Below are positions 10,280-22,200 of a stretch of DNA of 27,262 bases, one piece after another. Source of the stretch: a virus. A program made the position numbers and the translations under genes. The notes beneath the pieces are model-generated. The model saw nothing but the letters and a program-made list of their open reading frames with translations. It was not told the origin of the DNA and ran no database searches. The stretch is from IMG/VR virus record IMGVR_UViG_3300043468_000151, positions 1 through 27,262 of that record. One strand, given 5' to 3'. The number at the start of each line of letters is the position of its first letter. The stretch's first letter is position 1.

Positions 10280-13200
10280 TATCTTCTATATCCTTTTTCT
10301 TTATTTTGCGAATTGACGCCATCAGCAATACTAGGCATCATCTTATAGATTTCAGACTTAGTTTGACGTGAGATGTCGCCCGTTATATTTAAATTAATCA
10401 CTTGCTGCCCTTTATTAGAAGCAGAAATGCTTGATGATTGTTTTATATTACCTGCAATAGGTACTGTCATAACAGGAGCAGCCGCATCTACAATACCTCC
10501 AGCTGCAAATTGAGGAACTCTTCCGCTGTTAATTTGATGTAATAAATCTCTATGTCGTGCAGTAGCAGCAGCATTTATTACATATTCACCATGTGAAAGC
10601 ATAGCAGGTATGGAATCTGAAGTTCCTGTTCCTGGTCCACTTACTTGACCGCCACCCGCTAAGAATAATCCGCCTTTTCTTGCAAAAGATAGCCCTAAGC
10701 TTGAACCTGAGAACATATTGGCCATTGATGCATCACCAGCAGCGCCTAATGGACTTGCCCCACCACCACCAAATAAATTACCAAACATACTACTGAGACC
10801 GCCACCAGCACCGCCAAAGAGTTTACCAAAAAGACCGCTAAACATTCCTAAGAATTTTGATATCATTCCCATAATGCCGCCAGTAGCGGCACCGCCAGCT
10901 GCTTCCGCTGGACCATCTGCAAAACCTTTAGCAGAAGATGCAATACTCATTATTGATCCTAATGGCCCAAGAAATGCTCCTAAATTATGGTGTTGAACTT
11001 TTCCACTATTAATAGCATGTAGCATACCTAAATTCTTTGAAGCAGCTGCTGCATTTACAACAAACTCACCATTAGATAACATTGTAGGTATTGAATCTGA
11101 AGTACCTGTACCCGATCCGCTAATACTGCCACCTGTTGCGGCACCACCAATGTTACCAAAAAAGTTACCTATCTTACCAAAGAATCCCATAATGCCGTCA
11201 CCGCCTGACATACTTCCTAGTATTCCGCCACCGCCCCCAGTGCTTGCACCAGCGCCAGTACCGTCAAACATATGCATCAGACCACCAAACAAACCGCCTT
11301 TACCATCTGCACCGCCTAATAGCTCAGTAAAACTTGACCATATTGAGCCTCCCGCGCCTTCTTTACTAAAGAAATTAGAGAAAGAATCTGCAATAGAATC
11401 TAAGAATCCTTGTTGATCTGCACCTTGTCGTGGTCCAATAAAACCACTAGATGCCGGATTGCTTGCAGGCAATAATGGTTCTATTGTCCCTGATCCATAG
11501 CCACTTGTATCAGCAATACCTTGAGTAATTGCAGAAGGTGCATTCATATCCGCACCAGATATCATGCCTGTCAAGGGGTAAGCTAGATCAGTGCCATCAG
11601 CTGCATATCCATTAGTTACACCATTTGCATTAGGGCCGCTTTCACTGCCTTTAAAGAATGATGAGAAACTATCTGCTGAGTCTTTGGTTTGTTTTGAAGC
11701 ATTTTGCATCGCATCAGTTGCACCACCTAGTCCGCCATTACCAACGGCATTCTCTAAAGCCTTAGCTGCTCTTTCTAAATGTTCAGCAGCTTTAAGTAAT
11801 TTAGAATTAGCGTCATTACCAGTAAATTGATTAATTAAGTTAGCGCCCATCCCTAGCACAGGTGTAACAGTGCCTAATGCGCCCATAAAGCCACCGGCAG
11901 CTCTTCTAACAATAGAGCCGTTATTAATAGCTTCTAAGATATGTCTATTCTTTTTAGTGTCTTTAGCATTAACAACAAATTCGCCATTAGATAATAATGT
12001 AGGGATAGAGTCAGATGTCCCTGTTCCAGCACCACTGACTTGACCGCCTGTTGCCATACCGGGCAACCAACTAAACAGCTCACTCCATTTAATATCAGTA
12101 AAGAACTTACCAATATCATCCAGCCATGAAGTCTCGGGTAAAGCTTCACCATAAGTGTTAGTCTCACCGGGCATATGTAAGCCACTAGCATATTGAGACA
12201 CATCTTCTTTAGAGGAGAACATATCACTCCACCAAGATGTTTCTGATTTTTGTGCAGCTGCAATTTCAAGAGCTTGAGCACCTTGTTTAGTCGAACCTAT
12301 ACTTGCTAAAGCACCTTCTGAAAAGCCGTCTGCAGTGCTTGGAGAACCTATTGCGTCTAAAGATAGTTTATTGAGACTACTTGATTCAGTAAATGTTTTA
12401 ATGTCTTCTTTAGACATTCCACCTTTTGTTAGCGCTGCAATACCTTTAAGAGCTGTTGGACCAAGAGCAGAAACAGCGCCTAGTGCGCTACTAGATTCTT
12501 TAGCAGTTCCACCTACACCTGCGCCATTAACAGCTGCAATAATCTTATCTACAGTTTTATCAAATCTAACAGTAGCATCGTCAAATCTTACTTCAGGTGT
12601 TTTATTGGCAGTATCTGTTGATGATGTAAGGTCATTCCACCAGCTGCTAATTCCTCCGGAGAATTTATCCCAAGTCATATTGCCTGATAATGTGTCTTTA
12701 ATGCCATTGCCAATTCCACTGAAAGCAGAAGATGTTAATTTTCCACCCTTTTCAAGTAACTTAGTAATACTTCCACCCTTGCCTAACTCAAAAGAATTCA
12801 TCATTGAGTTAGTAAACATTTCTGCCAACTGATCTTTAAGACCTGTTTTAAGTTTCTTTACAAATGTTTGGAAAGGCGTTTTATCTTTGTCTGCTTCACC
12901 TAGCAACATACCTTTAAAGGCATCTTTAAATGTTCCAGTAGTATTAGCTGCAAATGTTTTACCTGCATCTTCTGCCATTTTAGCAGCAGTTTGTGCAGCA
13001 TCGCCAAGATCTTTTAACTTATCATTTAAATTATCAACTTCTCTTTGTAAATCAACAGTCTCTTTATTTTCATCTTTAGCAGCTTTTAAACGCGTTTCAG
13101 CATCTACTAATTGATCAGTTAATGCTTCAGCTTGCTTCATTTGGATTTTATCTAAGTATCCAACAGCTTCATCACTCATTTTTCCAAATCTAGAAAGATA

Positions 13201-16200
13201 TAAAGAAATATTATTTTTAGAACCTTTTCTAAATTCATCAGCTTGATTTTGTGGTGAAACTTTTAAATCTCTTAATGCATTAAACCCTTCTAAATAAGCA
13301 GTCTTTGAAGTTAATGTTTTATCCAAAGCAGCAATATATTCATCTACTGGCTGATTATTGCTAGCCGCAGTTTTAATATAATCTGTCTGATTAGCTATTC
13401 TTCTTGCAAGAGTTTCAAGATAATTGACAGATTCGTCACCTAATTGATTAGCTAAATCTTGATCAATTGTGCCTGCCTTGACCAAAGCACCTCTAATATC
13501 ACTTCCAAAATTCATTCTTATTTCAGAGAATTTATCAATTTCGCTTTTATATTTTGAAGTTATCTCTTGCTTACGTATAGCTACATTAGCTATTGCTTGT
13601 GGATCAATTTCCTTATTTGAGGTAGTAGCTTTGGCTGGCTTCTTAGTTGATTTGGCACCTAACGATTTTAAAATCAAATCTGCCCAATCTTTAGATTCAC
13701 CTGCATATCCTGCATCTTGTAATCCCTGTAATACTGCAGCAGTATCTTTAGGATTTGCCATAGCAGCAGCATAGCGCTTGCTTTTCATTAAAGCTACCAT
13801 ATCTAAAATGCTTGCGGCATCTGTTGAGTATGCTTTGAAATAACTAGGGTCATCTGTTGCAGGTCTTGCCGATACATTGCCTTTCCAGCTTTTACCTGCC
13901 TTAATATTAAATAAATTATGTGAACTACCGCCACCTTTTGCTTCTCTAACTTTTTCACGATTATGTGTTTCTAAATTAGAGATAGCTTCAAGTACTCTAG
14001 GATCAAGCCCTAATGACTTACTAGCTTCCGCCATTAATTCAACAGTGCTTTTTGTAACTGCCTCAACTTTTTGAGGAATCTCATTAAGCCAAGAATTAGA
14101 ACGTGGCCCTGTAAGTGTATTTGTTGATGGAGGTAAATAAGGCGACAATATGTTAGTATCAGGCACAGTTGGAACAGCAGGCACTGTAGCTGCAGGAGTT
14201 GGAGGATTGCTAAATGCCGTTGCTAATGCATCAACCTTTATTCCAAGATCGCCTAAAGATGTTACTAAATTATTAGTTGCAGTAGTACTGCTTTCTAATG
14301 GTGTTTCTAATGCTTTTGCAAAGTCTCCACCTGTTTTAGCAAAATCATCTTTTAATTTAGTTAGTATTTCTGCAGCATTATATTTATCATAGCCACTTAT
14401 AATTTCTTTTTGGCTATCTGAAAGAAGATTACCCTTACCTAAAAGAGTCTCTATTGCTGAAATATCAAAAGCTTCTTTGGCAAGCCCTTTTCCTTGATCT
14501 TTCATAGAAGCTAATCGATACATACTGATTTCTAAATCAGGTAAAGCCGCTTTGATTTTATCTAAAGAAGATTGGAAGCCTGCTTTGAAACTCTCGCGAG
14601 TATTCTTAGCAAGATCAGCAAAGAATTTGAGATATTCACCTTTAGTTGATAACTCATCTAATGCAACAATCAGGCCTTCTGCTTTAACAGATAGGAATCC
14701 TTTCTCCATTTCATCAGCTAATTGTGTTTTTAGTGATTGAGCTGTTTTTGCTAATGCATTAGTTAAACCTGAGCCTAGACTCACAAAATCCATGTTACTT
14801 AAACTTGTCCCAAATACTTCATTTACAGATGCAAATTTAGTAGAAATAGAAGCATATGTACTATTTAATGCTTTAGATCTTTCTTCAAGAGTAATTAACT
14901 TATCTTCTAATGCATTGAATTGGCCAACACTCATAGGTTGTGTCATCAAATATTGCACAGCTTCAATTTCACGACCTAGTGAATAGAATTCTTTAACAGC
15001 ACTTTCAGGTACACGTTTAAAATCAGATGCTGAAGATAAACCAACGCCACTAAAAGTATTTTGAATAGTTTGTCCAGTTTCAAACGAATGGTTTTTCAAG
15101 CTATCCATTGCTCTTTCAACAGACGCAATTTGAGCATTATATCCAAGCGCTAACCCAGGCTCAGCATTTTTCTGCGCTTCTTTAAGTCTCTCTAAAGTTA
15201 TTGCTAATTGATTATATGAATCTAAAGTTTGAAGGCCAACTGCTTCTTGAATGCTTGCTGTATTCCAACCTGCTGCAGCAAAAGTGCTTTGCATAGCTTC
15301 AGATGTACCCATTCTAGCGGATAGAGAAGCTTGTTGGTTTTCATAAATCTTTTGATCAAGTTCAGCAGATTTAGCATCAAAGTCGGACTTAGACATTTTG
15401 TCTTTGCCTTTAGCAAGATCTCTTCTAAGTCTAGCAATCTCGATACCTCTATCTTGCATTTCACGATAAGAGCTACCTGCCAATCCGCGTATCTCAACAT
15501 TTTTCAAACCATCTAACAAAGAGCTTGTAGACATATCTATTGTCTTATACTTTTCAACAATATCATCTAAGTTGTTATTAATGTCATTAAGCTTTTCAAA
15601 ATCAACGGCAGGGTCTAATAACCCAATTTCTTTTTGATTTTGTAAGTCTTGTATTTCTTTAATTACTTTTCTCGTCTCTTCCATTCCAGAGCCAGCAAGC
15701 AATTGACGAACATCAATACCAAAACTACCATTTTTAAGCAAGTCTTGGAAGGCACCTGGATCTTTAAATTGAATTTCAGAAGCTGTTTTAACAGACCGCA
15801 TTCTGCTTAAATTATAATTTGCTGTACCCTTTGTAATAGCCTCTTTACGAGCATTGTATTCTTTTGCACGAATTTCATTTTCAGCGTCAATTCTTTTACG
15901 TTCATCTGAATATGGTGATAAGCCTTCAGTAGGCGCTTGGTATAATTCTCCAACGCGCATTTCAGAATATAATTTGTTTCTAACAGAGTCTTTTAATTGA
16001 TCTATTAAAGGATTTAGACTTGCAGGATCAGAAACTTTCTTTAATGATGCAGGCAATGTTAACCCAAGTTCTGATTCAAAATCGCCTAACTGAGTTACAG
16101 TAGACTTAGTAGATTCATCAGCTTGCTTAATAAGCATTTCTACTATTTTGAAATCTTGTGCTTTTGCATCCATTAAAGACTGGCGTTCTTTATCACCAAT

Positions 16201-19200
16201 TGGCTTTTTAAGTAATTTCGCAGTTACACTTAATCTGTCTAAATAACCTCTGAATTCAGAAGAACCTTCTAATGCTGGTAAATTTATTTTTGAAATATCC
16301 CCAGTATAGTCAGCTGCTTTTAATTTAGTAGACACATCAGTCATACTATTTGTATATGAATTTCTTGCAGCAGCATCATTTATTTTATAATTGCCTTCTG
16401 ATGTCAAATCTTTTACTTTTTGTACAGAATTTTTTAAGCTTTTAGATACATTTTTGGCCTTGCCTTCATCTAAAAAGCCTGTTGCAGTTGTTGTATCTGT
16501 TAAACTAGTTTTAAGTTGACTAAGCTTATCTAACTCATCTAATATATCTCTGTTAACAGTAGGATCTGCTGCAGGATTTTGATAAACTTTTCTTGCTTCT
16601 TGGACAGTTTTAATAAAGTCTCTGCCAAGTTCTTTAGAGGCATCAGTGTATAGAAAACCCTTTTCGTCCGGAATTCTAAAATTCTTGTAATCCATCCCAG
16701 AATCTATTTTAGACGTTTTATCAGAAAAGACTGAACTTACCTCATCGAAAAATCCAGATCTTGGAACGAGATCTTCACCCAATGTTGCAAATATATCTTT
16801 AGCTTGTCTTTGAGTTGTTAGATACGCAATCTCCATTGCGCTGTTGAACTCAGATGCTGCTGTTTTGAACGCATCTGAAGTAGCTTGTGAAACCGCTCCA
16901 GTAGGCCCTTTTCGTTCTTTATATTGCGCTACCGCTGCTGCATCTAAAGCATCTTTTTTCTCGGTTAAAATCTTTTCATCATTAGGAAGTAAAGCTTTAA
17001 AGTTAATCTTCTCGCGCTTGTCAGAAACAGTCAAGCCAGAAAGGCCTAACTCATTCATCGTTGATGTTTTCAATCCTGTTTTAAGTTCCACTGGATCTGT
17101 TTTAAAACCTAAAAGCGCTTTAGAACTGTCAATTAATCGTTGAATTTGGTCCATCATAGAACCATCACCAACCAAGAAACTAATGAGAACGCCTGTGGTT
17201 AAAACTGGAAATGCAATCATGCCACCAAATCGCGCAAGCCCAATACCTTCTGCAAGACCTACAAGAGCATTTTTGAAGGCACCCATGAAATGAAAGCCAA
17301 CCATTGTGCCTAATGCTACACCATAAGAAGCGCCTTCTTCTCCACCTAATTTATTTCCAATAGCTGCACCTATTGCTCCGCCGCCAATTAACGCAGTAGC
17401 TCCCCCAATACTTGCCGCAACACCTGCTCCAAATTTACCTGCTGCACCAAAAGGATTTCTACGAGGATCATTTAGCAATTCATTTTGATGCGCTAAATAC
17501 GTATTCATTGTTGCAGGGATTATTTGAGCGCGTTGTTCAATAACTGGCATTGCATTAAATTTTGCTGTACGCTTAGCAATATTCTCAGGAGTCCCTGTAC
17601 CCATCGCAGCATACGTTTGCGCTGTTGCAGGTATTCTTAATCCAGCACGTTCTTCTGTCGTCATTTCCGCAAATCTAATAGAAGATTTATTACGTACTTT
17701 TTCGGCCATTAGAGATTCTTTAGTTGGCGCTTCTCCTATAGATCCACCCATCTCAAATAGATTAGTTGCTTGTGCAAGTTGTCTTTTCTTAATTGCGCGA
17801 TTAATTTGAAAAGCCGTTAAACCAGCCGAAAGTGCAAACGGTAATACTGGCATTTGAGTGTCTAGCATTGGCATTGTGCCAAGATAATCTACACCAAATC
17901 TCTTATCTGTTCCAAAAAGTCCAGGTGGTTTTTCACCTTCTTTTCTAGTATCAGATAATCTATAACTAGCAAGCTGGCCTACTGCAAAAGCTAATAAAGG
18001 TAATACAGCATATCTTAATTTTGCAATATTAGTTAGCGCTGTGCCTGTCATTGAAACAGCTCTGAACAATCTTTGCCAATTACTTATTTGGAAAGTTGTT
18101 ACAGTTAATGCAGAAGAAAGCATTGACGCTTTTGCTCTACCGCTTATTGTATCTAAAGATTTATAATAAGCTGCATTGGTTTTCATTCCCTCTGCTAGCC
18201 CCGCTCTAGTTTTATCTAAAAACTCTTGTAAAGTACTTGACTTTAAAAGGTCTTTACCGCCAGATTTTATATCAGGCATCATGCGTGCAAAGAAAGGATA
18301 TTTAGCAGTGCCACTAGGCCCTGTTGCCATTAATTCTTTCTCTAGTAAACGGAAATTAGGTTTGATTTTTCTCAATATTTGCGGAAAGGCTGATGCTCTT
18401 TCCTTCGCCGCAGAATCAATAATTGCATTACCAATTGTTTTAAGATTAGTATAGCCTTTACGAATGCCTGCAAAATATGATAAGCCGCCAGCAGTAAATG
18501 CATTTGAAGAAGACTTCATTTCTACTGTTTTCCAAATACCTGACATACTTGCAAGCATTGCATTACCAAACACTTTAGCACTCGTAGGTGCAAGTACTTC
18601 CGGTAAAAAGAAAATACTTCTGAAAGCAGTTGCTAATAAACCTTTTGAGATTACTTGAATAGACTGACCAAGTCTCACTAACGGCGGCAAGTTTCTTGCT
18701 GGCCACTCTTGTGCTGACATCGTTACAAGGTCAATCATATTTCTAAAGAATGCACCGATTAGCTTACCTGACCATGTTGCAGTAAATTTGGTAACACTGC
18801 CCAGTATGGCTAGAATCCCTGTTTCACCTGCCAGGAATTTTATTAATTGCTCTCTTAATGGTTTTATTATAAGTAATGCATTCCATGCAATCCCTGCGCC
18901 TATTGCAACTTTATTTGCAGAGGACATATCAAACATTGAGTCTTCTGTCTTAGGCTTTGGTTCAGGATTCAGCGGTGTAAATGGCGTCATTGGCTGAGTT
19001 TTATTAGGTTCCGCTGCTTGCGAAACGCTGCTAAATAAAGCGTAAGCCAACACTCCTACCATCATTGCACGTCTGACTGTCATAGATTTTAGTATTTCAC
19101 CCATGATATTGTTAGACTTTTTGGCGTTTGCAACTGCGTTATTAATGCCCTTGTCCCATGAAATCAATGTTTTCCCAAATGTCCCTTTAGGATCAACTGC

Positions 19201-22200
19201 ACCACTTCCAAAGAATAATTGATTTAATAAGGATTTATTAGAACCACCTTGACTATATTTATTTACATTTGAAGCAAATTCAGAAAAGAATTTCCCTGTG
19301 CCAGATCTTAATTTATCAAACTCAGAAGGACTTGGCGTTAATCGCAGCAATCCGTCACTTCCTCTCGCCCAAGCTCTTGGACCTTTTTGAAAGAATCCCA
19401 TTAGTCCTGGTGTAAGCGACGATGTCATTGAAATAAGACCTTTCTTTATTGGCTCAATAATTTCTGACTTAATTCTAGCTACGCCATGATCACCTGCGAA
19501 CAGCATGTACATTGCGCCAACTTCTAAATATGCTTTGCCTATTGGATCATTTCTAAACGCACCATCAAACACTCCCATATAGTCTGCAACCAATGCAGTA
19601 GCTGCAAGCGCTTGTGTTTTATATGCACCACCGTACACGTTCTTTGAAATTGAACCTGCAACATTAGGGCCTTTTGGGGCATATTTTCCAGTAAAGAAAT
19701 CTGTAGTATTGGTGAACATCTTATTGATGCTCATCATTTGTTTAGAATAAATACCAAAAGCTGCTAAAGTAGAAGTGAGTGTTTTACCTAAAAAGAATGC
19801 GCCTATTATACCAGCCGCAGGTGCTAATGAAAATAAGTCAAATATTTTCATAAGGCCGCTATATAGCAAACCTACAACAGGAAGCCCTGACGCTAATGAA
19901 TTAAAGAAATTTGAAAACGCACTTATTGTTTCACTAACAATGCCTGCATTAGAATCTGAAAATAAATTATTAATTACAGTAGCTAAAGAGCCACCTATGA
20001 ATTTACCAATCTTTTCACCAAGAGAGGCATCAAATACGATATCGGTTACACCGATACTTAAGGAAATGCCCGATACTAATGCAATAGTTCCAATTGCCTT
20101 GCCAAGCAATGTATTCATTAATGCTGCAGGCAAGAAGGCAGTTGCTATTGAAGCCGCCAATAATGCTGATCCAGCAATAAATATATTATCCATTTCTGCA
20201 AGAGCAGCTTTAGCTGAAGAAATTAATGGATCAAATGCATCTCTAAAATTACCACGACCCATTTCTTTTAAAAAGGATTTAGTAGACTGGCTATTAAACA
20301 TTGCTTCAATAGCATTAAATGCATATTTAGCTGCTGTGACAAGTACTGTAAATACACTACCTAATCCAGGGACAAAACTATCTAATCCGTCTGTTATACT
20401 CTGAATTTCATCACTAAAATCTAATTCTTTTAATCGGCTAAGAATTCCACCAATTTTATTATATACTGTTTCAAATAATCTTACAATACCTGCAGCAAAC
20501 TTATTTAATCCACTTTTAGAATTATCCCATAACGATTTTGAAGTTTCTACTACATTTTCTACTGTATCTGTCCACCATGAATGTCCAATTACTGCATCAT
20601 AAATCTTAAAGAAGATATCAATTACACTATCACCAAAATCTTTGATGACGGAAATAACGGATTTTAATTTTTCTGTTTGTAGTAATATACCATCAAACAA
20701 GTTTGTAACGCCATCTCCCAAGCTTATTTTAGATAGTGCATTAGCAATTCTATCTATCCATTCTTCGATAGTATTAAAAACTTCAGAAAAGAGCATTGCT
20801 ACTTGAGTAAGTTCATCACTCAAAAATGTATAAATGTCAAGTTCCATTAAAAACTTAGTGGATTTTTCTACACCAATAAGAACTTGATTTAATGTATTAG
20901 AAACAAAAGCTGTGGTCGTATCTACAAGACTCTTATCAGAAACAAATAAAAAGTCTAAAGATACAGGTATAATCCATTTTAATATTTTAGCAAAAGGTTC
21001 AAATATAGAACTTATTGCACCAAATCCAGAATTAGACAATTCTTTATAAAGGGTGTCCATAAAGCTGCTTGCAAGATTTAATACATTTGCAAAAATTCTA
21101 CTTAATGTACCTAATATTGGGGAAAATCCATTTAAGAAATTATTAATCATCCCATCTGTATCAAATGAAACAGCTGCAGCGGCTAAGAACTCAGAAGCCA
21201 GAGTAATGATATCGCCAAGTAATAATTTAAAATTATATTTGAAAAATGCTAATGTAGAAGTCCATCTAAATACTGTTTTAGAGGCATCTGCAACGCCTTC
21301 TGAGAATGCCAACCAGAGATCTTGTCCTGCAAATTTAAATACTTTAGTTAGGAATTTTACTTTTATTCTAAAGTCAATCCCCATTCTTTTAACTTCAAGA
21401 GTTAATAAATCGTTTATATCTGTAAAGTTTTGTTTGAGCGCCCCTGCAGGAAAAGCAAAAATTCTTGAGAATAAATTGCCTTCTATTGGCGCTTTAATCA
21501 ACTTACCTAGTCTAATCCTATTTCGTTCGTATGCGCCAAATATATTGTTAAAAGAAACAGTAAGCAATTCTGCAGTATTAGAGATGAACGTTGCAATTCC
21601 TGTTTCAACTAATGCTCCTGAAAAAGCCATAAATAGTCTTTTGACTCTTATGATAGTAGCAGCAAGACTGTATTCTAGTGAATTTGAAATATTTTTAAAA
21701 GTACTAGTAATGCTAGCGCCAATAATAAATGCAGAATCGGCTGTAGTACCTAATGTATCGGCCAGTTTACTGAGAGTTTGCCCAGTCAGATTAATTGCGC
21801 CTAAGCCCTTTGCAAAAGAATTTCCAATTAATTCAGCTTCTTCAGTAATTCGCGTTAACCCTGATAAAACTGTAGGTATTACGTTATTAAATTCTTTATC
21901 AATTACCTTAGCTTGCTCTTTAAAAGACCTTACTAGAACTTCAGTTGTTAATTTTCCTTCTGCTGCTTGTAACCGCATTGCGCCTAAGGTTAAGTGCATG
22001 CTGTCTGCAATAGCTTTTGCAATACGCGGAGTTTGCTCCATTACAGAATTTAACTCTTCACCTCTCAATGCACCTGCTGAAAGTCCTTGCCCTAATTGTA
22101 TAATAGCGGCTTTCGCGGCCTCAGGACTTGATCCAGAAATTGCAATAGCTTTTTGTATAGTAGTTGTGAGTTTTAACAAATCAGCTGAAGATGTTTTAAC

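Noticed and set aside
11934-12281. 115-codon minus-strand frame within the tape measure
   Set aside because: Out of frame with the tape measure, with a Leu/Lys/His-rich low-information product; an out-of-frame shadow.
19775-20404. 209-codon plus-strand open frame
   Set aside because: Same reason: antisense shadow of the hydrophobic part of the tape measure, with no recognisable protein.
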